Positions 1 through 9,764 of a stretch of DNA of 64,000 nucleotides are shown here, piece by piece. Below the pieces are notes generated by a model. That model was not told the origin of the DNA. It worked only from the letters and a program-made list of their open reading frames with translations, and made no database searches. Each line of letters begins with the position of its first letter. Positions within the stretch are counted from its first letter, which is position 1. Origin of the DNA: Plectosphaerella cucumerina. Lineage: Eukaryota; Ascomycota; Sordariomycetes; Glomerellales; Plectosphaerellaceae. Where the stretch lies: positions 5,208,001 through 5,272,000 of the forward strand of contig JAGPXD010000003.1 in the NCBI GenBank assembly GCA_020746995.1, read 5' to 3'. A program made the translations under genes and the position numbers.

Positions 1-935
1 GACTTGATGACCATAGCCTTCGTGCCGGTGCGCCAATTTGAAGGGACGTGGGCATCCCGCTCGGCGCCGGAGGGAGGTGCGTAGACTCGCTCAGCATATT
101 GGGCGGCCAGACAGAGAAGAGGCCATGTCGGCATGTAGAGGCGCAGAGGGGGGAGGTCGCGCGGCAGACGGGAGTTGGCGTAAAGCTCGACCTTTGAGAT
201 GATGGATGTCGAGGCGGGGGATGAGGCGATGGCGGCGGCCGTGTCGCCTTTGTAGGATTGTTTCTTGCTGCCGTCGCGGCGCTTGGATTTTGTGCTGCTC
301 GAAGATTTGGATGGCTTCTCGGTGCTTCCGCCTAGACTGAAGAGTTCGCCTTCGTGGCCTTTGTATTTTTCCCGATCGATGGAGGTCATGAGCCGGTCGA
401 AGCCTGTGGCGAGAATATCGGCGCATGCGGCTGTCTGGTTGAGAAGAAGCGTCGCGTGGGGATGCCAGTCCTCCGTGATAGCGTCAATGTCGGCCAGGTC
501 GTGCCAAATATTTGTGTCGGTTGGGAGGACGGCGTGAGTGAGGTTGGCGACAGACTGGCTGAATTTGTCTGTGTGGCTCTGGGTTGGTGGTGCCGGGCGG
601 AAGTACGGCTGATGCTGTTGCTGCTGCTGTGGCCGATGGACGAGCTGCATGTTCGTCTGCTGGCCGACGGACTGGGGCGAGATGTAGTACTGGTTCACCA
701 CGATGGGTTGAGGCTGGTATTGAAGTTGCTGCTGTTGCTGTCGGCCATAGCCGGGCTGCACGCCAAAGGGAAGAGGTCCCTGGGAGTACCCTGAGGGCTG
801 TTGCTGCTGCGGTTGAGGTCCATGCATGTGGCCAGGCGCTGTCGGGCAGTACTGAGACTGCGGAGGGGGAGGGTTGCCGTTGTTCACATCGGTCTGGGGC
901 TTGGTGATCTTCTTGGTCCGGGTGAAGAAGCCCAT
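1..935 (-). CDS. Class 3 lipase-like protein (5' part; runs off the window)
   Basis: Reading on the minus strand from the ATG at 935-933, one open frame continues without a stop to the window edge, giving about 311 residues of the N-terminal part. It begins MGFFTRTKK. A low-complexity Gln/Pro-rich stretch follows (roughly residues 25-115, many CAG/CAA runs). Then comes a folded segment with IWHDLADID and a conserved-looking block RDLPPLRLYMPTWPLLCLAA. That last block is what I recognise from large fungal proteins annotated as class 3 lipases/alpha-beta hydrolases. The GxSxG nucleophile elbow and the rest of the catalytic domain lie beyond base 1, so activity cannot be judged. There is no signal peptide, so an intracellular role is likely. 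Family call is from recognition of the N-terminal block only; that the frame is coding is much surer. Confidence 0.65.
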   Translation of the reverse strand, partial: MGFFTRTKKITKPQTDVNNGNPPPPQSQYCPTAPGHMHGPQPQQQQPSGYSQGPLPFGVQPGYGRQQQQQLQYQPQPIVVNQYYISPQSVGQQTNMQLVHRPQQQQQHQPYFRPAPPTQSHTDKFSQSVANLTHAVLPTDTNIWHDLADIDAITEDWHPHATLLLNQTAACADILATGFDRLMTSIDREKYKGHEGELFSLGGSTEKPSKSSSSTKSKRRDGSKKQSYKGDTAAAIASSPASTSIISKVELYANSRLPRDLPPLRLYMPTWPLLCLAAQYAERVYAPPSGAERDAHVPSNWRTGTKAMVIK

Positions 936-1914
936 CGCGGGTGTCCTGAGCCCATGAAAGGCCTGACGAGTCGAAAGGCTGTCGGCTGCTTCTCGCAAAC
1001 TGTTCAAGTATGCTTCTGAACGCTTCTGGCCTCTTGTCTCGCGAACTGGGACTGCGACGTAATACAGCGGGCAGCGCACAGCGTCGTTGATTGATCTGAC
1101 AGCATCAAGCTCATCTCCCACCAGGAACGCCGACCGGTGCGACCATCACACCTTTAAACAATCCTTTCCCCTCCCCTGGACCCTGGTCGTCCCGACTGTC
1201 AGGTGGTGTGGGAGGGGCGGCGAGGATGCCACCATCGTCCTCTTGGAAGGCTCGGGGCGCCCAGCAGAGACTCCGTCTCGGCCCTGATAAGATTCCACTG
1301 AACCAGCACCAGAGCCCTGTGGTGCTCTGCCCAGCGACCCCTCCATTGGCGAACCTTGCGGCTGCCGGCTGCACGCTTGGCCCTGTGGATGGTCGTCTGT
1401 GGCGAACCGAGCGCCGAAGGAGACACACATTGGGCGGATAGCCGCTTCGATGGGAGGGCTGGAGCTCGTATCCCTGTCACATCCCGGCTGCGGGATTTCA
1501 TTCGCTGAAGAAGGCATGCTGGCCTCCAATCGTATGCTGGCTGTTTGTCTAGGCGAGGCAGGGGAGGGAAGAGGGGGAGAGATGGGAGGAAAGTCAGCTG
1601 CTTATCGTGCTTCAATGTCGCCATCGACTAGAGAGGAAACATGTGACATCACGTGGGAAGACGCGATTAAATTGTCCGAGGAAGGATGAAGCCATCGCGA
1701 GAGTGTAGAAGGGGCACTTTTTGGTGGGAGAGCTTAATCGCTAGCGATGCGGCGCCTCCCGCGATTGTAACGGCCGATCGATGATCTCGATCCCCGCAGC
1801 CCAACAGAGTCAGTTGCATGCGAGACAGTGGGCTCGGACTGAGGGGATTGAGGGGACGAGGGGATCGCTAGTTCCGTGGGCAAAGCAGCCAGCTTTTGTT
1901 TGCTTGGCCAGCGG
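936..1914. other. Intergenic region between divergent lipase-like and GST-like genes
   Basis: About 1.1 kb of ordinary GC-rich sequence between the start of the minus-strand lipase-like gene and the plus-strand GST-like gene. Open frames here are short, overlap one another and show no recognisable domain. I read the stretch as a bidirectional promoter; the only clear element is the TATA-like box at its right end, listed separately. Confidence 0.5.
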
Positions 1915-1921
1915 TATATAT
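1915..1921 (+). promoter_or_regulatory. TATA-like box of the GST-like gene
   Basis: The sequence TATATAT lies about 110 nt upstream of the ATG at 2029, a normal distance for a fungal TATA box. It is followed by a pyrimidine-rich stretch (about 1950-2000) typical of transcription starts in filamentous fungi. Confidence 0.4.
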
Positions 1922-2028
1922 TCATGTCTAGGAGAAACCCGAGCTGCGTCACCGTTCTTCTCCCGCTTTTCCAGCTTTCCCTCCTCCAGGCTTCTTTCAG
2001 CTCCCACTGCCGACCACCGAATACCACC

Positions 2029-2904
2029 ATGGAGTCCGACTTCTCCCCCGCCAACGGCGCCCCGAAGGACGTCCCCTTGAAGGACGCTCCCCTCCTCTTG
2101 TACGACATCGCCTTCGCGCCGCCCTACGCCGAGAACGCCTGCGCCCCGAATCCCTGGAAGGCCAGGTATGCCCTCAACTTCAAAGGCGCCCCCTACACCA
2201 CCCACTGGGTGCAGATGCACGAGATCGGCAAAGTCCGCCGCGGCCTCGGCGTCCCCGCCGGCCGCAAGTTCGCAGACGGCACCGAGTTCTACACCCTCCC
2301 CATGCTCGCCGGCCCGGGCATCCCCACCCCCATCGGCGACTCCTTCGACATCGCCGCCTACCTCGAGACCACCTTCCCCGGCGCCGGCGCCGGCGACCTC
2401 TTCCCCCAGCAGGAGCTGCCCTACACCTGTCCCATCAAGATGGAGGTGCTGGTGCCTCTTTCGGAGCGACCCAAGGGGCCTCATGATGCGTATGAGCGAT
2501 TCAACACCGAGGTTGATGCGGCGTTCTCGCTGCATGCGCAGCTCATGGGCCAGGGAATGGTCTGGGACCCGAAGTATGAGGCGGATATCAAGGCCGAGTT
2601 TGTGAGGAGGATCGGGGCCGAGTCGTGGGAGGCGATGGGCATCTATGGAGAGCCGCGTCGGAAGATGCTCGACTCGCTGAGGGATACGGTCAAGGAGCTC
2701 GCTGAGATGTTCCAGAAAGACACTTCGGGGACTTTCGTTCTCGGTGAGAGGCCTTCGCACGCGGATATCATCGTCGGTGGCTGGCTGCGAATGATGAGTC
2801 GGACGCTACCAAGTGAGGAATGGGTGGAGGTCGAAGGATGGCATGACGGTGTTTTCGGACGCCTGCACGCGGCACTCCAGCAACGTTTTGGAGATGTGCA
2901 ATAG
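2029..2904 (+). CDS. Glutathione S-transferase-like protein (UstS-type)
   Basis: A single-exon gene of 291 residues. I chose the ATG at 2029 because it sits in a good fungal context (ACCACCATGG); the in-frame extension upstream crosses the TATA-like box. An N-terminal thioredoxin-fold region (about residues 20-120) contains LLYDIAFAPP, the NPWKARYALNFKGAPY block and PTPIGDSFDIAAYLE, the usual GST substrate-strand and SDxI/A-type glutathione-binding area. The all-helical C-terminal region contains GERPSHADIIVGGWL, the N-capping/hydrophobic-staple type motif of GST C-domains. These features match fungal GSTs of the UstS-like group, which conjugate glutathione to small molecules in detoxification or secondary metabolism. 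It has no signal peptide and is presumably cytosolic. The neighbours give no pathway. GST fold: confident; substrate unknown. Confidence 0.85.
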   Translation: MESDFSPANGAPKDVPLKDAPLLLYDIAFAPPYAENACAPNPWKARYALNFKGAPYTTHWVQMHEIGKVRRGLGVPAGRKFADGTEFYTLPMLAGPGIPTPIGDSFDIAAYLETTFPGAGAGDLFPQQELPYTCPIKMEVLVPLSERPKGPHDAYERFNTEVDAAFSLHAQLMGQGMVWDPKYEADIKAEFVRRIGAESWEAMGIYGEPRRKMLDSLRDTVKELAEMFQKDTSGTFVLGERPSHADIIVGGWLRMMSRTLPSEEWVEVEGWHDGVFGRLHAALQQRFGDVQ

Positions 2905-3320
2905 TCGCGTCAAGTGCTGGCCGCCTCGAAGGATGGACACCGATCATACACTTGTGTGGCCAGGGAACCTCTTGGCCTCAGCCTGCATGGGATTGACCGG
3001 CGGGCTGCAGGCTACATGCTGCAGGCTGGCGAAGGCCTTCTGTCATTGGAGGACCCCGTCTATAGTCTCGAGATCAGGCTCTGCCACAACCACAGCTGTG
3101 TCCTCCAGTCCGATACGGCCATGCGGCGAGGGTGTCAATCAAGACATTTACAATTCCTGGGAATAAAAAGGGGGATGGACGAGATAATGGGCTGGCATCT
3201 CTCATTTCTTCAGGCCCGTTTCATCTTCAAGATACCTACTCTCCCAAGACACCTGCATCCTGAATCATCGCCTCGCTGCCAAGGACAGAAATCCTCCACA
3301 CTCGACTGTTGGACAAGGCC
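2905..3320. other. Intergenic region, GST-like to C2H2 gene
   Basis: About 415 nt holding the 3' end of the GST-like gene and the upstream region of the next plus-strand gene. I see no conserved element or credible small gene. Confidence 0.4.
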
Positions 3321-4028
3321 ATGCGCACGGGTAGAACGAGCCTGCACATCTCTCCCGCCCGACATTGCAACATTACTCCGGTCGTCGAACAGGATCCTTT
3401 CGTAACATTCGGATTCCGTGCCATACTCTACGTTGGTGTCTGGTTCATCGCTGCAAATGCTCGGAGGGCTCCACCTGAAATTCCCCCGGAGGCGTCGTTC
3501 CCGATCTCGACCGAGGCTCGGGGGTGTTTAAGCACCCTTTTGCCCCAAAAGAGGAAGCGCCAAGTGGAAGATGTGGGATCCCGTGAACACGAGGATGCCC
3601 TCAGCACCGGATCGAAGCAGCTTGACAGGTCGATGGTGAAGCGTGGCCGAGCGTCATCCGGAGACCTGTCCTGCCCCTTCGCGACTAGGACCCCTGAACG
3701 CCACAACGAATGCCGCGGAATCCAGCTGAACAACATCGGAGCGGTCGCCAGGCATCTTCGCGCACTCCACCGCCAGCCCCCCTATTGTCCGACCTGCTGG
3801 GCGACTTTCACGTCCGATGCTGAGCGGGATGGCCACATCAGACGCCTCAAATGTGTCCTGGCGAAGCAAACCCCGATCGAGGGGCTGACCTTGCGACAGG
3901 CTCGCCGTCTTGGGCGTTTCGTGGACAACACCGACTCGTCCATGAGGACCTGGAACCAACTCTTTCGCATTGCCTTCCCCAACGACAAGCCCTCTCGAGT
4001 TCCGCGGGGTAGACAGGGGATTCGCTGA
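3321..4028 (+). CDS. CPF-type C2H2 zinc-finger protein A (short paralogue)
   Basis: 235 residues from the ATG at 3321. A basic, nuclear-localisation-like stretch (KRKRQVED, about residue 77) precedes a double zinc-binding domain at about residues 118-178. Its ligands are spaced C-x12-C-x13-H-x4-H-x5-C-x2-C-x12-H-x5-C, starting at CPFATRTPERHNEC. This is followed by W-x3-F-x3-FPNDK. The same spacing and the same W...FPxxK tail occur in two genes downstream (start 5722 minus; start 7374 plus). The family is common in filamentous ascomycetes, often in lineage-specific expansions, with no established function. This copy stops about 20 residues after the FPNDK motif, while its paralogues continue for well over 100 residues, so it may be C-terminally truncated or have an unrecognised 3' intron. 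The N-terminal 110 residues are not recognisable and the true start could be further inside. Confidence 0.65.
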   Translation: MRTGRTSLHISPARHCNITPVVEQDPFVTFGFRAILYVGVWFIAANARRAPPEIPPEASFPISTEARGCLSTLLPQKRKRQVEDVGSREHEDALSTGSKQLDRSMVKRGRASSGDLSCPFATRTPERHNECRGIQLNNIGAVARHLRALHRQPPYCPTCWATFTSDAERDGHIRRLKCVLAKQTPIEGLTLRQARRLGRFVDNTDSSMRTWNQLFRIAFPNDKPSRVPRGRQGIR

Positions 4029-4786
4029 CGCCCCAGGGTTCGCCATCTTGGGGTTCCGAAGACAGCAATTGCCCGTGCTGGAACTGTCCCGACTTGTGGA
4101 GCCGTTGCCAGTCCAGATCGGAGATGGATGAGATAGGGGGTGTTCTGGGATTCGGTGTCGCAATTGTCTTGTTAGCATGGTCATCATATCGCAACAACAT
4201 CATGAGCATCGTCGAGCTCAATCCTTTTTTTCCTTCGTATTTCCCATATTACTTCTCAGGTCGATAGATTGGATTCCTATTTATATTGGTAGTCGCTCTG
4301 CGCCTATTTAGTACTTCAAAGTATGTGTGTTCCGTCGATATGGCTAACCGCCTATCCCTTGCACTGCCAGCGGCGTGGCAGCTACAACGTCTACCTATCT
4401 CCGCTCGCTGTCAATGCTTCCCAGGTTTCGACGAACGTGCTTCTTCGATTCGCCACCAGACTGCGCCCACGATCAATCGAATGTCGTAATCATTCATCGT
4501 TTGTATGATTTGTATTGCGTCCGAGTTTCAATTTCCTAATTTACAAACGCGGTCGAGAGAAGAGGAATCACTTATGTTCCAACCCGCAGCAGGCGAGGCG
4601 AACGAAAGCATTGGGTGAGAAACCGGTGGGGAACTTGGAAGAAGAAGAAGAAGAAGAAGAAGAAGAAAAACCAATACGCTATGTCGTAACTCCATACGCC
4701 CGGCTTGGTATCAACAACCTAACGAAATGGGCAACATGAGTTTTGATCAGCAAACTTTGACGCCTCCTGCTGTTGCGTCGCGCACC
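4029..4786. other. Intergenic region between convergent C2H2 genes A and B
   Basis: About 760 nt between two convergent genes. It holds a GAA microsatellite (listed separately) and otherwise short frames without recognisable content. Confidence 0.4.
4638..4667. repeat. GAA trinucleotide microsatellite, about 10 units
   Basis: An uninterrupted run of GAA units between the 3' ends of two C2H2 genes. It is non-coding in my reading; an overlapping small frame simply translates the run as poly-Glu. Confidence 0.9.
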
Positions 4787-5722
4787 CTACGATGAGTTCA
4801 CTGTAGCGGGCCAGATAAGGAATTCTGCCCATTCCTCATCTGTCATAGGTATTCTCTGCTCCTGCTTCAGTGGTCCAGGTGCTGGTACTCCTTCGTCCCA
4901 CTCACTGTTGCAGAGTGGGTACTGATGGTCGACGGGAATGATGGTGGACTCGGATGGCCTGGGAGCCGGTGGCAAGGTGCCGGGGGGGTGGAAAGGCCCC
5001 TGTGGTTGCTGGTGTTGGTGCTGACGCTCTGTAGCGTCAACACTGACTCCGCGGCCCAGCGGGCTGGCAATCAGTGCGCTCAACTCGCCCAAGACACGTA
5101 GGACGATCGGAAGGTCGGGATGCTGGGGTATGAACCTGCCAGCAGCGTCACTGACCTCCCAGATCGAGTCTCGAATGTCCCGATGCACAGACATCGACTG
5201 TGGTGCCTTCTTGTTGGGGAAGAAGCGGCTGAAGAAACTGTACCACTTCGTCTTGTCGTCCCCACGCGGACCTCGATTATCCTTCTTGAACTCCTCGAAC
5301 GTATCCAATGCGATGAAATCGCTCGGCAACAACACGCGGCTGCACTCCTTGCGTTGGGTGTGACTGTTGCGAGCCTTTTCGGTACCGAAGCGCCTGTTGC
5401 AAAGGGCACAGTACGGGTTCGTTCGCACGTGCCACCGCCAGATGTGCTGTAGCATATCTGAGAAACGTGTGAATGCGAACCCTCGGCAGTCGTAGTGCTT
5501 GTCGACGTCGGACTTGTAGAACGGGCACGAAATAGCGCCCTTGTTGAGAATGTCACCATCGTCTTCCTCGCCCTCGTCGAACTCAAATCTCGGTCGTTTC
5601 CTCCCTGTCGCTCGGCGGGCTCTTATCGGCGGTGGACCAAGCACATTCCGTGGCGCGGAAGTATGATTCCGTGTGTGCGACAGGTCAGACATGTGGAGGA
5701 ATGGCAGGCTCAGGCGATCCAT
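4787..5722 (-). CDS. CPF-type C2H2 zinc-finger protein B
   Basis: 311 residues, single exon, minus strand. I start at the ATG at 5722 (MDRLSLPF); the frame is open further upstream but begins with a GTG codon and shows no domain there. An Arg-rich segment (RARRATGRKRPRFEF) and an acidic patch (EGEEDDGD) precede the double zinc domain at about residues 66-127. The ligands are C-x12-C-x13-H-x4-H-x6-C-x2-C-x12-H-x5-C, beginning CPFYKSDVDKHYDC. A W-x3-F-x3-FPNKK motif follows, then about 130 residues with a His/Gln/Pro-rich linker and an acidic C-terminus (MTDEEWAEFL) that could act as an activation-type region. It converges on gene A and diverges from gene C. The layout suggests a nuclear regulator, but DNA binding is inference. 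Confidence 0.78.
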   Translation of the reverse strand: MDRLSLPFLHMSDLSHTRNHTSAPRNVLGPPPIRARRATGRKRPRFEFDEGEEDDGDILNKGAISCPFYKSDVDKHYDCRGFAFTRFSDMLQHIWRWHVRTNPYCALCNRRFGTEKARNSHTQRKECSRVLLPSDFIALDTFEEFKKDNRGPRGDDKTKWYSFFSRFFPNKKAPQSMSVHRDIRDSIWEVSDAAGRFIPQHPDLPIVLRVLGELSALIASPLGRGVSVDATERQHQHQQPQGPFHPPGTLPPAPRPSESTIIPVDHQYPLCNSEWDEGVPAPGPLKQEQRIPMTDEEWAEFLIWPATVNSS

Positions 5723-7373
5723 CCTTGTGGTGGGTGCGTGCGACTCGACAGAGCAGGCGGGAGGCTGCGGGGAACAAGGGGCACTGAAGGTGAATCGAAA
5801 CAATGAAATTTTGTGTTCAGTTGATGGTGAACTTGAGATGGGAAGAACATGGCGATGAGCTCGATGCTCAAAAAGAGACCGGCGAACAAAATGTAGCCTC
5901 GTTGGACACACATTTGTGCAGTTCATCGCCATCGTCTTTGCATTACATTTGCGTATGAGCCGCGCACCATGGACAGGTACGTAGACCGGGCTGCAGGTAT
6001 ACAGCCTGGCCCATCGGTGGCCTCCCAAACCTGAGGGATTCTGATGTAAGTAGAAAAAGATGTCAAATCGGGGGTTTTGAGGCACTGGCTCCAGAATCAC
6101 CTGTCACACACCCGACATCTTGTAGTGTTGAGATGCATTGAGCAGACGTGTTCGCGCCTGAAGCTTCTGTCGTTCAGACAGTCGTGGGTTTAAGGTCCGC
6201 GAACTTGGGGTAAACCGGCCGGACGCCGTCAGCCGGGATACAGGCAGTCTGGCGCGCCCGGCCGCTGTCAATCACCCGCCCCGCCACCCGACGAACCCTG
6301 TAGGTCGCCTAGCTCGCCACTGAAGTCTCCGTTCGCCATCTGCGGACATCCAAGTTCAAGTCATGATGCTCATCTCACAACTGTGAACCGCTTCCACGAG
6401 TGTGATATACCTAGCCCGCGCACAGAGCTTGGTGAAAATTGTTGTCGCAATTGTGGATAAACCATCTATAAAGGTGAACGGATTGCGACGGTACCGTCAG
6501 TTCTGTTCTACCGTCGCTGGATCCCAATCTTTGGCTACGCACCTTCACTGAGGTCATCACGCACGCCCACACGCTAGTGTTGGCTCTGCCGTCCTCAGGC
6601 CATACCCAGAAAATCCAATCCCGCTTACTCTCGCCCTCAAACTGTGGCTTAACTCCATCGACCACCATGACTCAAAAAATGTATGTTCTCGCAGGTCAAC
6701 TGTGCTGTGACGCGCAGACTGACTCGATCAGTCGAACCATCGCTCGCCGTGAGGCAACGAACAATAGGCTCGCCTTGTGGCTGGGGGACGCGGGACTGCA
6801 GGTCCAGGGCAGACTTCAGGTCCTGTGCCCGGAGGTACAGCCCCAACCTCAGCAACTGCCGCAGGACTCGAAAGGAGCTCGGAGCATTCAAGTTGCAGGC
6901 CTCGGAGCATCAGACAGCGAGCGGGCCTCAGCAAAGTCTGTAACACAGAACAAGTAGATTCATCATTCAATGGCACCGAGTCGCGTTGATACACTGGCAT
7001 TTCTTCCATTCCACTAAGTGACGTCGCGACACATGAGGAAATGGGGCACTGTGTTTCCACCCAATGTAGTCGGAGTGTTGCCTGAACGATTGCGCAGCCA
7101 CAGGTCACCGCCACCTGGCTGTGCGATTTTGGACAGGAGGTGTGGTACCCCCCGGTTCCGAGGCACACAAATGTGTAGAATCCAACCGCGCCCTTCCAAG
7201 AGAGGCATAGTATACCAACACATATGTGTTTTTCCATTTCGACGTCACGGCAGTCGAACCACACTCATGTGATGTCCGCTGTAGATGCCACCGGTCCCCA
7301 GCCTGATCAGAGCTCTCCCTGTTCTCGAAGTTGACGGCGCCGACTTCACACGCCTTGCGGATCATTGTGAGAT
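5723..7373. other. Intergenic region between divergent C2H2 genes B and C
   Basis: About 1.65 kb upstream of both flanking C2H2 genes. A TATA-like CTATAAAG lies near 6466. A 96-codon frame opens at the ATG at 6667 and runs to 6957 with no recognisable domain or splice partners; I do not call it a gene. The rest shows no clear feature. Confidence 0.4.
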
Positions 7374-8963
7374 ATGGGACACACGCGCGCATTCGAGGTC
7401 TACGACTTCAACCAAGCCTTGCCCGACGAGTATCTGGACTCAAGCCTCGGAATCGAAACTCTTTTGATACCAGACTTTCAGCACAATTCAGCACCAATGT
7501 GTGCTGTGGAGACAAACGAGCCGGCCGTCGTTGATCCTTCACAACTTTCAATCATGCCACTGGCGAAAGATGGATATGACTGCCGAGGCCGTGGCTGCCA
7601 ATCTCATGACGCTCTTAATTCACTGCTATCCGAGATCACGGTATCAAAGGGAGAAACGCGTCAGAATGTCAAGAGCTCGCCTGAGTAGGTTCTCACCCTA
7701 ACTGTCCTTTCAACGTGCTAACTTGGCATCGCTCACAGTTCACCCGACGAAGGAATATCACGTACTCTGAGCGGAGAAAACCTCTGCGATACTTTCGATA
7801 CGCCAACATCTTCCCCCAACAACGTTGAGCGACGCCGGAAGAAGCAAAAACATTCCAAGGAGGAACCTCGCGTGGTTGATTTGACCACCACGCACTTGGA
7901 TAAGCCTCCCGAAATTGATCAACCAAATCATGGGGCTTCTGGCGCCGAAGATAACAGACTTCTCGCCTGTCCGTTCTTTCGACACGACCCCTTACGGAAC
8001 ATGGAGTGCATGAACATGCGTTTGTCGCGCTCGAATGACGTCAAACAGCATTTGCGCAGACGACATTATCAGACCACTCTCAGCTGTCCGATGTGTTGCC
8101 AGGAGTTTGCAACAGAAGAGAGATTCGGCGACCATGTGAGGTCAGGAACATGCACTCGCAAGAACTCAGAGACTTCTTTGACTGTTCAGAAGATCCCGCT
8201 GAAGACGCAGACGGAGTTGAAGCGACCACCTGTCAGGCACCTTCACCGGAAAGACCAGTGGGATGCAATATACAACACCATCTTTCCCCAGGATAAGAAT
8301 CCAGGGTCGCCTTACCTCGACTCAGCTCTCGGCGAAGTCATTGGAATAGTCCGGTTGTTCTGGAGCCAGAATGGCTCAAAGTTCGCAGCGTCATTCTTGA
8401 ATATGAGGCAAGACTCACTAATGGAGGTGAATTCACTTCTCTCACTCGTCACGGACCTGCTACGCCACATTCAAGACAACATACAAAAGGAGGAAGATGG
8501 TGATGACAGCCACACGAATAGACCTCAATCTACGGAGCCCACGGACATCAAGCGGCAGCAGGTCAGCGGGGACGACTTGACGTTGATGGACGACTCGGAT
8601 GGAAAGTTTGACTCGCCCCTCAGCAACCACAGCGGGCCTGGCTCATGGTTCGCACCATCCCTTTTCGATTGCGGACACCCGAACTTTCCGTTCGACCAAC
8701 ATTTTACACTTCCTGCAGACTTCGAGTTTACAGATGAACCATTCATGCTACCTGGCAATTGGCCAGAGCTGGATGAGCTGGCAGTGACAGATACATGTCC
8801 CGCGGCACATGCAAAGTCCCACGAGCTTCCACACAGGGCCTGGGCACAGACTACCGGCCCAAGAGCTTTCAAAACGAAAGGAAAGCGCCAAGAATTGCAT
8901 TCTACCAAGCTCCCAATTCTTCCAAATGCCTCCCGTAGGAAGATTGAGAAGCCAGAGCACTGA
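7374..8963 (+). CDS. CPF-type C2H2 zinc-finger protein C
   Basis: Two exons, 7374-7684 and 7739-8963, joined across a 54-nt GT-AG intron (donor GTAGGT, acceptor CACAG, a GCTAAC branch-type site inside), giving 511 residues. Reading straight through would hit a stop inside the intron, and both exons are in frame only after splicing. The first about 180 residues are unrecognised. The double zinc domain is at about residues 181-242 with ligands C-x12-C-x13-H-x4-H-x6-C-x2-C-x12-H-x5-C (CPFFRHDPLRNMEC...), followed by W-x3-Y-x3-FPQDK and PGSPYLDSALGEVI, the longest family tail of the three paralogues here. The C-terminal half is acidic with scattered Asp/Ser and ends with a basic patch. A nuclear role is plausible, function unknown. 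Exon 1 could be preceded by further exons that I cannot see. Confidence 0.75.
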
Positions 8964-9764
8964 CACCCCCCCCCCCCTCTCACCGTTCCCAAGAAATAGT
9001 GTCTGAGTTCTTTTTTTAGGGGCAGGGGTCCAACTGTAAGTTCTAACCCTCCCTCCTCTTCCCGCTCCCCCCTCTCTTCCCTTTCAAACTTGAGGTGTTC
9101 ACTGAAAACATGCGCAGCCGTACAGTCTCATTACAAGACTTTGCCTCAGCTTCACTGGACTCATACAAGCACATGCCTTGATGAATTTTGTTTATTTGTC
9201 CAACGAGACGGCGATAAAGAAACATATTTGCTATGGCAAAACAGAAGTGTCAGATTGTCTGGAGTGGGCAACGAGCCCTAGCATTGAATGAAATACGGAT
9301 GGCCAGAATGGGAAGACATGCTTCGACAGCACATATTTCTTTTGCCCATATGACTTTCCATTTACCTTTCTTTCACAGTACTTCTGGAGCTGGAGGTCTC
9401 TTGTGAAATCCTGGTCTCACCGTAGCAACCTGAAGAACCCCTAATATGGTGCTGCAACTCAACCGATTGTCGGTCAAATCAATACACTCCTTTCCGATAA
9501 CTAGTTGCCCCCTTCTTTTGTTTGTCGTGTTCGTACAGCAGGTTGTGTTAGTCTAGTTAATGTATTTAAATCAGTTACATGCGTACAGAGTCAGTTGAGG
9601 GTTACTAGCATCAAATTGATCTTCAATGCAGTATCAGGTGTCATTTGAAGGGGAAACACTCGACGGCTATGTACAAGTTGTGAGATATGTGCAAGCTGAA
9701 ATATGGGAAGTTGCTCGAGGACAGCCACTAGAAGCATGGCACCACTTATGTCGCCGAATACCCC
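8964..9764. other. Intergenic region between convergent C2H2 gene C and PL3-like gene
   Basis: About 800 nt. A 12-base C homopolymer lies at 8966-8977, directly after the C2H2 stop codon, and a T7 run near 9010. The rest is AT-richer than the flanking genes. No gene or RNA is recognisable. Confidence 0.45.

Noticed and set aside
1810..2760. Minus-strand frame of 316 codons
   Set aside because: Antisense to the GST-like gene; Gly/Glu/Val-rich shadow.
6667..6957. Possible 96-residue gene upstream of C2H2 gene C
   Set aside because: It has a TATA-like element about 200 nt upstream but no domain, no homologous splice pattern and an extensive overlapping minus-strand frame; support is too thin.
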